Assembly: GCA_035524955.1 (NCBI GenBank)
Contig: DATLFG010000074.1
Coordinates: forward strand, 1-64,000
DNA: 64,000 nucleotides
Source of the DNA: CAMLFJ01 sp035524955
GTDB lineage: Bacteria; Methylomirabilota; Methylomirabilia; Rokubacteriales; CSP1-6
Reading direction: 5' to 3'
Positions within the stretch are counted from its first letter, which is position 1, and the number at the start of each line of letters is the position of its first letter. This document shows, one piece after another, positions 52,413-60,533 of the stretch. A program made the position numbers and the translations under genes. Below the pieces are notes generated by a model. It was not told where the DNA came from. It saw only the letters and a program-made list of their open reading frames with translations, and ran no database searches.

Positions 52413-53359
52413 AGCTGCCCGGGCGCGTGACGATCTGCGAGGTGGGGACGCGGGACGGGTTCCAGATCGAGCCGGAGTTCATCCCGACCGACCAGAAGAT
52501 CGAGACCGTGAACCTCCTGGCCCGGGCAGGGATGCCCCGCATCGAGGTGACCTCGTTCGTGTCGCCCAAGGTGGTCCCCCAGCTCCGCGACGCCGCGGAG
52601 GTCATGGCCGCCATCACGCGGCGTCCCGGCACCACGTATTCGGCGCTGGTGCCCAACGACAAGGGTGCGGTGCGGGCGGTGGACGCGCGGGTGGACGAGA
52701 TCCACACCGTGGTCTCGGCCAGCGAGAGCCACAACCTCGCCAACGTGAACATGACCATCGCGGAGTCGCTCACCAAGCTGGGCGCGGTCGCGGAGGTGGC
52801 CCGGCGCGCGGGGGTGCCGGTCGTCTCGGGCATCTCCTGCTCGTTCGGCTGCCCCTTCGAGGGCGACGTGCCGCTGGCCCATCTCGAATCGGTGGTCTCG
52901 CGCCTCGTGGACATGGGCGCCCGCGGCATCGGCCTGGCCGACACCACCGGCATGGCCAATCCCGTGCAGGTGGGCCGGGTGCTCGAGCGGCTGGTGCCGC
53001 GCTTCCCCGGCGTCGAGTGGACGCTCCACACCCACGACACGCGGGCGATGGCGATCCCCAACATCCTGGCCGCCATGGAATACGGCGTGACCCACTTCGA
53101 CGCCTCCATCGGCGGGCTCGGCGGCTGCCCCTTCGCGCCGGGCGCCTCCGGCAACGTGTGCACCGAGGACCTGATCCACTGCCTGCACGCGATGGGCGTG
53201 GAGACCGGCGTGGATCTGGACGCGCTGATCGAGACCTCGAAGCGCGTGCAGGCGATCGTGGGTCGCGGGCTCCCGGGCCAGCTCGTCAAGGCGGGCAAGT
53301 GGGACCGCCGCTACCCGCTCCCGGATGGGGTGCGCGAGCGCATCCCGGCGCGCTCATGA
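52409..53359 (+). CDS. Hydroxymethylglutaryl-CoA lyase-like enzyme
   Basis: 316 aa HMGL-like TIM barrel. 'TICEVGTRDGFQIEPEFIPTDQKIETVNLLARAGMPRIEVTSFVSPKVVPQ' holds the metal and catalytic residues (Arg-Asp-Gly), 'HTHDTRAMAI' gives two metal His, and the lyase signature 'GGLGGCPFAPGASGNV' contains the catalytic Cys240. HMG-CoA lyase splits HMG-CoA to acetoacetate and acetyl-CoA at the end of leucine catabolism; relatives act on similar 3-hydroxy-3-methyl acyl-CoAs. The neighbours (CoA-transferase, hydratase, dehydrogenase) fit that job. Confidence 0.9.
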   Translation: MKLPGRVTICEVGTRDGFQIEPEFIPTDQKIETVNLLARAGMPRIEVTSFVSPKVVPQLRDAAEVMAAITRRPGTTYSALVPNDKGAVRAVDARVDEIHTVVSASESHNLANVNMTIAESLTKLGAVAEVARRAGVPVVSGISCSFGCPFEGDVPLAHLESVVSRLVDMGARGIGLADTTGMANPVQVGRVLERLVPRFPGVEWTLHTHDTRAMAIPNILAAMEYGVTHFDASIGGLGGCPFAPGASGNVCTEDLIHCLHAMGVETGVDLDALIETSKRVQAIVGRGLPGQLVKAGKWDRRYPLPDGVRERIPARS

Positions 53360-53456
53360 CCAAGACCGCAACGCGCATGCTCCGACTGATGGACAGGAAC
53401 CGCACTCTGGCGCGCTCATGACCAAGACGGCAACGCGAATGCTCCGATTGATGGAC
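53347..53456. repeat. 62-bp-period tandem duplication at the lyase/methyltransferase junction
   Basis: About 48 bases, GGCGCGCTCATGACCAAGAC and onward, occur at 53347-53395 and again at 53409-53456. The copies differ at three positions only, all synonymous in the ATG frame. Copy 1 carries the ATGA overlap with the lyase stop; copy 2 carries the start used by the methyltransferase. Confidence 0.85.
53356..53421 (+). CDS. Abortive 21-codon ORF from duplicated start (possible leader peptide)
   Basis: ATG 53356 overlaps the lyase stop (ATGA) and reads MTKTATRMLRLMDRNRTLAR-S before TGA at 53419-53421, which itself overlaps the methyltransferase ATG 53418. Its first 13 residues equal those of the methyltransferase. 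It may work as a translational coupler, or be non-functional debris of the duplication. Confidence 0.35.
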   Translation: MTKTATRMLRLMDRNRTLARS

Positions 53457-53975
53457 CGCGCGGTCACCGAGTGGACCCTCCCGGTGATCGGCCGCGAGAA
53501 GGGGCGCGTGCTGCGCCGCCTCCTCCTCAAGCACAAGCCCAAGCGGGGCATCGAGGTGGGCTCGCTCTTCGGCTACTCCGCGATCCTCGTGGCCGGCCAC
53601 CTGCCCCGGGGCGGCCGGCTCGTCTGCGTGGAGCAGAACCCCTACCTCGCCAAGTTCGTCGAGTACAACGCGGAGGCCGCCGGCCTCCGCTCCCGCGTGA
53701 AGGTCGTGGTGGGCGATGCCCTCCGCGTGCTGCCGCTGCTGCGCGGCCCGGTGGACTTCCTCCTGATCGACGCCAGGAAGGAGGACTACCTCGACTACCT
53801 GCGCGCGGTGGAGCCGCGCCTGCGCAAGGGCGCCCTGCTCGTGGCGGACAACACCGGCATGTTCCGGCGCGACGTGAAGCCCTACCTCGACCACGTGCGC
53901 GCGAGCGGCCGCTACGAGAGCCGCGAGCACGACTTCGGCTTCGACTGCATGGAAGTCTCCGTGTTCCGCCGGTAG
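53418..53975 (+). CDS. SAM-dependent O-methyltransferase-like protein (class I, COMT type)
   Basis: 185 aa. 'GIEVGSLFGYSAILVAGHLPRGGRLVCVEQNPYLAKFVEYNAEAAGL' is the SAM-binding beta-alpha-beta unit (motif I plus the acidic end of strand 2), 'KVVVGDALRVLPLL' motif II, and 'VDFLLIDARKEDYLDYLRAV' carries the metal-binding Asp of small catechol-type O-methyltransferases. ATG 53418 is the second copy of a duplicated start. The substrate is unknown. Confidence 0.85.
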   Translation: MTKTATRMLRLMDRAVTEWTLPVIGREKGRVLRRLLLKHKPKRGIEVGSLFGYSAILVAGHLPRGGRLVCVEQNPYLAKFVEYNAEAAGLRSRVKVVVGDALRVLPLLRGPVDFLLIDARKEDYLDYLRAVEPRLRKGALLVADNTGMFRRDVKPYLDHVRASGRYESREHDFGFDCMEVSVFRR

Positions 53976-53981
53976 CGCCCC

Positions 53982-54485
53982 ATGTTCGGCGAGCAGCACG
54001 ACCCGGAGTTCCTCAAGCATCTCTTCGAGACCACTGAGATCCTGCGCAAGCCGGTCGCGGGGATCATCGCGGGCTACCACGTGCTGCCCTACATCCTGGT
54101 GGGCCCGCAGGAGGCGAAGCCGGCCTCGTCGGTGGAGATCCGCGGGAAGATCAAGGTCTCCCCGCGCCTGGTGCTGGCCCCCGGGCGGGCCGGCCAGACC
54201 TACGGCGATCTCTTCAAAGAGAACGAGCTGATGGACGAGGCCCTGATCGCGCGGGTCTTCTCCTTCGCCTACTCCAATCGCCACCAGGTCACGCTCGAGA
54301 GCGAGGACCTCAAGATCCAGCGGTGGGACCGCAATCCGCAGGCCCAGGTCGAGCGGGCGCTGGACGAGCTCTCCCAGCGGGAAGTCATCAATACCGGGGT
54401 AATCCTCGCGCCCAATGTCCGCTTCTACCCGGTCTCGCTCGACCGCTTCATCACCGAGATCCTGGACCAGGAGTTCAAGTCGTAG
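53982..54485 (+). CDS. Conserved hypothetical protein (167 aa)
   Basis: Not recognised. Soluble, mixed alpha/beta, with no signal or membrane segment. 'ILVGPQEAKPASSVEIRGKIKVSPRLVLAPG' looks like a beta-rich first half and 'DLFKENELMDEALIARVFSFAYSNR' a helical middle. The C-terminus ends 'RFITEILDQEF'. It starts six bases after the methyltransferase stop, so it is probably co-transcribed. Codon use is like the neighbours. Confidence 0.65.
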   Translation: MFGEQHDPEFLKHLFETTEILRKPVAGIIAGYHVLPYILVGPQEAKPASSVEIRGKIKVSPRLVLAPGRAGQTYGDLFKENELMDEALIARVFSFAYSNRHQVTLESEDLKIQRWDRNPQAQVERALDELSQREVINTGVILAPNVRFYPVSLDRFITEILDQEFKS

Positions 54486-54505
54486 GCGCGAGGCCGGCGA
54501 CCGCC

Positions 54506-55057
54506 ATGCCGACCATGGAGGAATACCTCACCCGGCCCGTGGGCGATCGGCTCACGCGGTTGCGGACCACGCCCGACGAGGTAGCCCGGCTGCTGGACGG
54601 CAGGGACGACCGGGCGCTGTCGTGCCGTGCCGACGCGCGCAGCTGGGCCCCGAAGGAAATCGTGTGTCATCTCCGGGATGTCGAGGAGCTCTTCCTGATC
54701 CGCTTCCAGACGATCCTCGCGGTCCAGGATCCGCCGATCCTCACGCTCAGCGCGACCCCGGAGGCGCTCGCCTCCTGGGGCATCGGCGGCGAGATCGGCC
54801 ATCCGCTCGATCCGGACCGGTGGGCGGAGGAGCGCCAGTACTCGCGTAGCGACGGGCTCGCGGCGCTCCAGGCGTTTCGACGGCGCCGGCGCGAGGTGGT
54901 GGACCTGCTCGACGGGCTCGACCCCCGGCAATGGCGACGCGGCGGCATCCATCTGGCGCGCGGACGCATGGAGCTCGGCGAGTGGGTGGCGAGCCTCGCC
55001 GGCCACGACGACAACCACCTGGACCAGCTCGAGCGCGCGGTCGCGGGCCGGCCCTGA
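54506..55057 (+). CDS. DinB-family metal-binding helical bundle protein
   Basis: 183 aa. The DinB/YfiT four-helix-bundle motifs are seen: 'WAPKEIVCHLRDVEELFLIRFQTIL' (first His) and 'WVASLAGHDDNHLDQLERAV' (HxxxH-type pair near the C-terminus), giving a three-His metal site. Relatives are thiol-dependent (e.g. mycothiol, bacillithiol) S-transferases. ATG 54515 (MEEYL) is an alternative start. Confidence 0.82.
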   Translation: MPTMEEYLTRPVGDRLTRLRTTPDEVARLLDGRDDRALSCRADARSWAPKEIVCHLRDVEELFLIRFQTILAVQDPPILTLSATPEALASWGIGGEIGHPLDPDRWAEERQYSRSDGLAALQAFRRRRREVVDLLDGLDPRQWRRGGIHLARGRMELGEWVASLAGHDDNHLDQLERAVAGRP

Positions 55058-55061
55058 ATCC

Positions 55062-55118
55062 TCGTCCCCTCACCCTCGTCCCCTCACCCTACCCTCTCCC
55101 CAGAGGGGAGAGGGGTGA
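55062..55118. repeat. REP-like palindrome, inverse orientation
   Basis: CCTCACCCT repeated twice, then CCCTCTCCCC-AG-AGGGGAGAGGGG. It is the reverse-orientation form of the repeats at 50524 and 51781, and lies just before the second DUF169 gene. Confidence 0.75.
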
Positions 55119-55137
55119 AACACATTGGAGAAACACG

Positions 55138-55932
55138 ATGACCACCGAGACCTACGACTGGGACGCCATCGTCAACGGCCTGAATCAATACCTGCGCCTC
55201 CGCACGATCCCGATCGGCATGAAGCTCTTCGAGACCGTCGAGGAGATGGAGGCCATTCCCAAGATCCGCCGGCCCAAGAGCAAGCACACCACGGATCAGA
55301 TCGTGGCCCAGGCCCGCCAGCTCGGCTGGACGGTCGGCATCACCATGGCGGATCTCATCGGCGCCCAGTGCGGCGCGGTCATCGGGCTCCATCCCCAGGA
55401 CGCGGAGTGGCTCTCCGGCAAGCGGATGGCCGGCGTGTGGTTCAAGACCCAGGAGGACGCGAGCCTCCACCAGCACGCGATGGACTGCGTGCCCCACGGG
55501 CGCTACCGCGCGATGGCGGTGGCCCCGCTCACCTCCGGCCGCCTCGATCCGCCCGACATCTGCCTCATCTACGGCACCCCCGGCCAGATGATCTTCTTCA
55601 TCAACGGGCTGCAGTGGATCGGCTACAAGAAGATGTCGTTCACGTCGGTGGGCGAGTCGGCCTGCGCGGATTCCTGGGGCAAGGCGCTCAAGACCGGCGA
55701 GCCCGCGCTGACCATCCCCTGCTACGCGGAGCGCCGCTACGGCGGTGTCGCCGACGACGAGCTCCTGATGGCGATCCCCCCGCGCTTCCTCCCCAAGGTC
55801 GTGGAGGGGCTGGCCGCCCTCAGCAAGAACGGCCTCCGCTATCCGATCCCGCCCTACGGCATCCAGAGCGACGCGGGCGCCGGGCTCGCGGTCAGCTACC
55901 CGGGCGCCCCGGCGGGCTCGGGCGGCCGCTGA
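55138..55932 (+). CDS. DUF169 family protein, copy 2
   Basis: 264 aa. DUF169 hallmarks: 'LNQYLRLRTIPIGMKLFETVEEMEAIPKIRRPKSKHTTDQIVAQARQLGWTVGITMADLIGAQCGAVIGL', 'APLTSGRLDPPDICLIYGTPGQMIFFINGLQWIGY', 'ESACADSWGKALKTGEPALTIPCYAERRYGGVADDELLMAIPP'. Several conserved Cys residues suggest a metal or cofactor role; function is not established. It is longer than the copy at 47838 and only distantly similar to it. A GGAG site precedes the ATG. Confidence 0.85.
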   Translation: MTTETYDWDAIVNGLNQYLRLRTIPIGMKLFETVEEMEAIPKIRRPKSKHTTDQIVAQARQLGWTVGITMADLIGAQCGAVIGLHPQDAEWLSGKRMAGVWFKTQEDASLHQHAMDCVPHGRYRAMAVAPLTSGRLDPPDICLIYGTPGQMIFFINGLQWIGYKKMSFTSVGESACADSWGKALKTGEPALTIPCYAERRYGGVADDELLMAIPPRFLPKVVEGLAALSKNGLRYPIPPYGIQSDAGAGLAVSYPGAPAGSGGR

Positions 55933-55936
55933 CCGG

Positions 55937-57331
55937 TCAGAGCCCGACCGCGGCGGCCACCAGCCGGGCCAGCTCCCGACGCAATTCCTCGCGCGCCGGG
56001 GCGTGGCCGGGAGCATCGATGAGGTTCTCCAGCTCGTAGGGATCGGCGGCCAGATCGTAGAGCTCGTCCACGCCGTCGCGGGTGACCCAGTGGATCAGCT
56101 TGGCCCGCTCGGTGCGGATCGCCTTGTAGGTCATTCCGACCAGCCAGGGCATCGCGTTCTCGCTCCAGTACTCGACGAGGAACGAGGTGCGCCAGTCGGG
56201 CGGGCGGGCGCCGCCGAGCAGCGGGACCAGCGAGCGGCCCTGGATCTGCGGGCCCGGCGTGCCGCCCGCCAGCGCGATCATGGTGGGCGCGATGTCGAGC
56301 GCGAGCACGAGCGCGTCGGGCCGGCTCCCCGCCGCCACCAGCGGGGGGTAGCGCACGAGGAATGGCGAGCGGATCCCTTCCTCGTAGGCGAAGCGTCGCT
56401 CCGGCCCGAGCGCGTGCTCGCCGAAGAAGTAGCCGTTGTCGCCCAGGAAGAGGATGCAGGTGCGGTCGAGCTGCCCGGTGCGCTCGAGCGCGGCGAGCAG
56501 CATTCCCACCCCCTCGTCGACGGAGGCCATCATGGCCGCGCGCAGGCGGATCTCCTCCTGGCTCCCGGCCTGGATCGAGTCGAGCACCGCCTGGCCGCGC
56601 GCGGAGCCCCGGAGGCGGAAGGCCTCGGCCCAGGCCGGCTTCGCGCGCGCCACCTCGTCCGGCGGCCGCACGTTCGGTCGCGGCGGGAACACGCACCCCC
56701 GGTAGAGATCGCGATGGCGCTCGGCCGGCCGGTAGCCGCCGCGCCGCGAGAGGTCCAGGGTGCCATCGGCGGCCTGATAGGCGTCCGGATGGACCGCCTT
56801 GTGGGCCAGGAAGAGGCTCCAGGGCTTCGACCGCGCCCGCTCGACGAACGCCACCGCCTCGGTGTTGAGCAGGTCGGTGATGTAGCCCGGGGTGGGGCGG
56901 CGGTCACCGTCCCGGTTGAACTCGGGATCGAACAGCGAGCCGTGGCCGTCGAAGCTCACCCAGCGGTCGTAGCCGGGACGCGGGGAGCCGTCGTTGCCCA
57001 TGTGCCACTTGCCCACGTGGGCGGTCTCGTAGCCGAGCCGCTGCAGCTCCAGGTGGTAGTTGGGCAGGCGGTGGCTGGCCGCGTCGCGCGCCACGTTGTC
57101 GATGATGCCGTGGCGGCTCGCGTACTGGCCGGTCACGATGGACGCCCGGTTGGGCGAGCAGAGCGGCGTGGTGTGAAAGGCGTTGGGGCACATCGCGCCC
57201 TCGCGGGCCAGCCGGTCCACGTGAGGCGTCCGCATGTACGGATGCCCGCCCGCCCCGAACTCGTCGAAGCGCAGGTCGTCGACCAGGATCACCAGCAGGT
57301 TGGGGCGCGCGGCCGCGTTAGGCTGTGGCAC
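55937..57331 (-). CDS. Sulfatase (formylglycine-dependent arylsulfatase family)
   Basis: 464 aa, cytoplasmic as read (no signal peptide). The start 'PNLLVILVDDLRFDEFGAGG' contains the paired metal Asp; Cys58 in 'CSPNRASIVTG' is the CxPxR site converted to formylglycine; 'AHVGKWHMG' has the Lys/His of the active site and 'LFLGDNGYFFGEHAL' the Asp-Asn metal pair; 'KRxxYEEGIRSPFLVRYP' follows. It hydrolyses a sulfate ester, possibly of a carbohydrate or aromatic. A maturase was not seen nearby. GTG 57331 lies six bases after a TAGGCT box. Confidence 0.92.
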   Translation of the reverse strand: MPQPNAAARPNLLVILVDDLRFDEFGAGGHPYMRTPHVDRLAREGAMCPNAFHTTPLCSPNRASIVTGQYASRHGIIDNVARDAASHRLPNYHLELQRLGYETAHVGKWHMGNDGSPRPGYDRWVSFDGHGSLFDPEFNRDGDRRPTPGYITDLLNTEAVAFVERARSKPWSLFLAHKAVHPDAYQAADGTLDLSRRGGYRPAERHRDLYRGCVFPPRPNVRPPDEVARAKPAWAEAFRLRGSARGQAVLDSIQAGSQEEIRLRAAMMASVDEGVGMLLAALERTGQLDRTCILFLGDNGYFFGEHALGPERRFAYEEGIRSPFLVRYPPLVAAGSRPDALVLALDIAPTMIALAGGTPGPQIQGRSLVPLLGGARPPDWRTSFLVEYWSENAMPWLVGMTYKAIRTERAKLIHWVTRDGVDELYDLAADPYELENLIDAPGHAPAREELRRELARLVAAAVGL

Positions 57332-57337
57332 CCCGGC

Positions 57338-57343
57338 AGCCTA
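57338..57343 (-). promoter_or_regulatory. -10 box TAGGCT for the sulfatase
   Basis: Minus-strand TAGGCT ends six bases before GTG 57331, with no Shine-Dalgarno, as at 1113 and 19746. Confidence 0.5.
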
Positions 57344-57441
57344 GCACGGCCGGGCCGCCGACCGCGCGTCAGGTCATTGGTGAGATGGGCGCGGCCCCGA
57401 CCGCTCGGTGCGGAGCCGGCAGCATCCCGGTCCTTCCCGCG

Positions 57442-58044
57442 TCAGGGCATGCCGGCGGCCCCGGGACGTGCTTTCCGTCGCGGCAGTCGGAGCGCGATGA
57501 TAGGCGCGAGCACCCCGACCACGATCAGGGAGATCGCGCCCGCGGTCGAGAGCGCGAACGTGCGCCGGGTCTCGACCACCATCCGCGCCAGCTCCTCGAA
57601 GCCGCTGGGCTTCTGCGCCAGCGTGCCGCCGATGGACGCGGTGAAGACCAGGTAGGCCCCGCCTCCGGCCGCCAGCACGAGGGCGAAGACGGCGAGGACG
57701 TTGTCGTTCCAGAGGCGCTTGCCGGCCGCGAACCGCAGGCAGAGGAACGCCGCCCAGAAGCCGAGCGCGACGAGCGCGGTGAAGATCTTGTTGCGCGCGA
57801 TCACGCTGTTCATGAACGCCTCGAAGGGCCACTGACGGAAGCCGCTCAGGATGGCCAGGGCGATCATCGGGGTGCCGATCACGGCTCCCCACAGCGCGAC
57901 CGCGTCGGCCGTCCCGGCCAATCGCGATTGGGAGCGCCCGGAGAGGGCGAGCCAGGTCAGGACCACCACCGCGAGCGCGGCGAGCACCAGCATGCCCGTC
58001 GTCATCTCCACCGTCATCGTGTGCAGCGCCTTGGCGGGTTCCAT
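57442..58044 (-). CDS. Four-helix integral membrane protein, partner of the haem protein
   Basis: 200 aa with five hydrophobic stretches, e.g. 'TTGMLVLAALAVVVLTWLAL', 'GAVIGTPMIALAILSG', 'IFTALVALGFWAAFLCLRF', 'VLAVFALVLAAGGGAYLVF', 'GAISLIVVGVLAPIIALRLP'. An early His ('ALHTMTVEM') sits at the first membrane edge. I cannot name a family. ATG overlaps the haem-protein stop (ATGA), so it is likely the membrane half of one complex and a candidate quinone- or cytochrome-b-like anchor. Confidence 0.7.
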   Translation of the reverse strand: MEPAKALHTMTVEMTTGMLVLAALAVVVLTWLALSGRSQSRLAGTADAVALWGAVIGTPMIALAILSGFRQWPFEAFMNSVIARNKIFTALVALGFWAAFLCLRFAAGKRLWNDNVLAVFALVLAAGGGAYLVFTASIGGTLAQKPSGFEELARMVVETRRTFALSTAGAISLIVVGVLAPIIALRLPRRKARPGAAGMP

Positions 58045-59477
58045 CAGCCCCTCCGACGGGCGGCGATCACCCCGGCCACGCAGAGGCCGGCCAGGAAGAT
58101 CATCGCCGATGCGATGGTGTACAGCCAGCGCCCACGGACCTCGTCCTTGAGCTCGTGCTCGACCGCGTACTGTCCCATCAAGCTCGCCGGATGGCACGAG
58201 GCGCACGCGCGTCCGTCCAGCACCTCACGCGATCCGGGGTGCGCGCTGCTGGTGAGATACGTCCACGTCACCTGGCCCGGATAGAAGAGCGGCACCGGGG
58301 TCCACGCGATCGCGTCCCAGGGTGGGGTGTCGCCGGTGAACCGCCGTGCGGACAGGTCGGCCTCGGTTCCCATGCCGAGCGTGTAGGGGTGGGAGACGTG
58401 ATGCCACCGGCTCCCGGTGTAGTTCTTGTGGACCCCGAAGGCGATCGTGTAGCGCCGCTGGTCGCGGAGCGCCTTGTCGTCCGCCTTCCCGGTGTCGAGC
58501 AGCCGGGCCATGTCGACCGTCCACTGGCCGTCCTTCCAGGTGCCGCGGCCCACGATGTCGCCGCGGCTGCCGTCGGGAAGCCGGAGCAGGCGCCGGGGGA
58601 TCGCGTCGCCCTCCTTCCACTCCCGCGCCGGGTCGAAGGGACGGGCGAAGTCGTCGGCGAGGAAGTAGCGGTCCTGGGCGGTCAGGCGACGCTCCTTCAC
58701 GTCGGCCCACTTGAGCGCGGTCATGCCGCCGTTCTTGTCCGGATCGAACATGAACTTCGGCTGCTTCTTCTCCGCGTCCCAGTTGTCGGTGAAAGCGCCC
58801 TTGCCTTCGTCGGAGTTGCGGTAATCCATCACCCAGTTGTCGTCGATGTAGCCGAGCGGGCCGCCCCGATGCGACCGCCACATCCAGAGGTCGAGGAACA
58901 CCCCCGCGCGCTTGAGCGCGGCCATCTCCTCCGCCGAGCGGACGCTTCGCCAGTCGCCGTCCGTCCGGGTCTCGGGGATGTACTTCCGGACGTCGCTCGC
59001 CTTCCGGGTCCCCCCGATGTAGGGGTGCTTGCGCACCTCCTCCGCCGGCGCCTGGTTCGAGAGGAAGCGCATCTGCTCGTGGATGGTGATGAACCCGCCG
59101 GCGCTGTCGAAGTACCGGACGGCCCCGTCGTCGAGCAGGAAGCTCACCCGATCCTCGTACAGCTTCTGGGGATGGACGCCCACCGAGGAGCCCTTGGTCG
59201 TCTGCCACTTGCCTCCCTCGAAGTAGATGTAGTCGTGGTAGGTATTCGCCGTCTCCGAGGCCCACTGGAAGCGGAAGAAGGCGTGCGTGTCGTTGTACGC
59301 GGCCTTGACCCGGAGCTCCGACGTGAGGTCCCGGGGAATCTCGAAGTTCTTGCGTTTCGGCGCCTCCGCCGTCTGCGCCTCCTGCGGCTGGGCCGGCCCG
59401 GGGAGGGCCAGCACCACCAGGAGGCCGCCCAGCGCCACTGCCGTCAGGCCCACCGTCCACCGACTTCCATGCGCCAT
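58044..59477 (-). CDS. Ethylbenzene-dehydrogenase-type haem-binding protein with c-type haem motif and C-terminal anchor
   Basis: 477 aa. Signal peptide 1-32 ('VGLTAVALGGLLVVLALP'). The large middle part has the ethylbenzene dehydrogenase gamma-like fold ('VKAAYNDTHAFFRFQW', 'EDRVSFLLDDG', 'WTVDMARLLDTGKADDKALRDQRRYTIAFGVHKNYTG'), which binds haem b in relatives. Near the C-terminus 'GRACASCHPASLMG' is a CxxCH c-type haem site, and 'LYTIASAMIFLAGLCVAGVIAA' a membrane anchor. It is probably a periplasmic electron-transfer subunit. No molybdenum catalytic subunit is adjacent, which is unusual. GGGAGG site before ATG 59477. Confidence 0.8.
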   Translation of the reverse strand: MAHGSRWTVGLTAVALGGLLVVLALPGPAQPQEAQTAEAPKRKNFEIPRDLTSELRVKAAYNDTHAFFRFQWASETANTYHDYIYFEGGKWQTTKGSSVGVHPQKLYEDRVSFLLDDGAVRYFDSAGGFITIHEQMRFLSNQAPAEEVRKHPYIGGTRKASDVRKYIPETRTDGDWRSVRSAEEMAALKRAGVFLDLWMWRSHRGGPLGYIDDNWVMDYRNSDEGKGAFTDNWDAEKKQPKFMFDPDKNGGMTALKWADVKERRLTAQDRYFLADDFARPFDPAREWKEGDAIPRRLLRLPDGSRGDIVGRGTWKDGQWTVDMARLLDTGKADDKALRDQRRYTIAFGVHKNYTGSRWHHVSHPYTLGMGTEADLSARRFTGDTPPWDAIAWTPVPLFYPGQVTWTYLTSSAHPGSREVLDGRACASCHPASLMGQYAVEHELKDEVRGRWLYTIASAMIFLAGLCVAGVIAARRRG

Positions 59478-59691
59478 GAGGCCTACCTCCCGACGCGGCC
59501 GCATCGCCGCGCGACCAGGGTGCACTGCCCGCTCTCGTGGCCCAGAGTAGCAACAGCGGTGCCAGACCGGAGCGTTTGGAATCTCGCGCTGTTGCGTGCG
59601 GCTCCAATCACCGGGCCGGGGCCGCCGCGCCCCAGAGGGGCGTCGGCGCGACAGGGCGGCCGAGCTTGCTCTGGCGCCGAACCCGAATCGG
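59478..59691. other. Intergenic region upstream of the haem protein
   Basis: 214 bp without a credible gene. A minus-strand TACTCT (59549-59544) could be the -10 of the haem-protein operon, giving a leader of about 60 bases. Nothing else is recognised. Confidence 0.3.
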
Positions 59692-60528
59692 CTATCTCTT
59701 GCCGGGAGCAACGACCAGCGCGTTTGGCACCCCCCATCCGCCGGGTACCGACAGCGTCAGTGCGGGGAGCTTCACCACGAGCTGTGTCGACAGACCCCCA
59801 TCGAGGTTGAGGGCATCCCGGCACCCGAGCCCGCCCTTGTCGGGGGGATCGGCCAGGAACCGTGCGAAGGCGGTCGCGTCGGCCCTCGTCGACACGACGA
59901 GAACGACGCCATTCTCCTCAGCGCACACCGCGGTCCGCTCGGCGGTCTGGGGCTTCAGCTGCTGGACCCTTCCCCCGACGAGGAGACGGGGGATACCCTG
60001 AACGACGAGGCGATGGACCGGATGGTCCTGGATGTCGGCACCGAGCAGGATCCGCCCCCGGGCGCCGTCGATCACGAGAGCGCCCCAGTTCCGCCGCTTG
60101 GCCGCGGCCATCACTCGGCCTTCGTCGACCGCGAGGCCCATCGCACGGCCGTCCTTATCGAAGAAGCTGGCATTGACCGCGACGACCGCCGGGTAGGGCG
60201 CGACGATCTCCTCCACGGTGCGCCGCACCGAGGGGTTTCCCGCGGGAACCAGACGGAGCTCCGCCACATCGAGATCGATCTTGAAGGCGTGGCCAGAGAA
60301 CGGCTCCGCGGCGGCCGGGCGCACGTCGAAGATCGCGTGTGCGATGCCCGGAGCCACGATCGAGAATCCCGGGGGCTCCGCGCTCACCGGACTCATCCCG
60401 GCGCTCCCCACCAGGAGGAGTATCGCCAGGACGGAGAGAACGAGCATCAGGCGGGATGGACCACCCGCGCGGCGCGCGATCAGGTGCCGGTCGATCCCGT
60501 CCTCGATCTCCCGCGGCAACGACCGCAT
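59692..60528 (-). CDS. Phosphodiester glycosidase (NAGPA-domain) exported protein
   Basis: 278 aa. An N-terminal membrane or signal segment (about 28-50, 'LMLVLSVLAILLLVGSAGMSPVSA') precedes a NAGPA domain: 'PYPAVVAVNASFFDKDGRAMGLAVDEGRV', 'GALVIDGARGRILLGAD', 'GIPRLLVGGRVQQ' and 'CRDALNLDGGLSTQLVV' (LNLDGG hallmark). Relatives cleave GlcNAc-phosphodiesters or modify exopolysaccharide. The start at 60528 is five bases after the dioxygenase stop; a later ATG would begin directly at the hydrophobic segment. Confidence 0.82.
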   Translation of the reverse strand: MRSLPREIEDGIDRHLIARRAGGPSRLMLVLSVLAILLLVGSAGMSPVSAEPPGFSIVAPGIAHAIFDVRPAAAEPFSGHAFKIDLDVAELRLVPAGNPSVRRTVEEIVAPYPAVVAVNASFFDKDGRAMGLAVDEGRVMAAAKRRNWGALVIDGARGRILLGADIQDHPVHRLVVQGIPRLLVGGRVQQLKPQTAERTAVCAEENGVVLVVSTRADATAFARFLADPPDKGGLGCRDALNLDGGLSTQLVVKLPALTLSVPGGWGVPNALVVAPGKR

Positions 60529-60533
60529 CGGCC

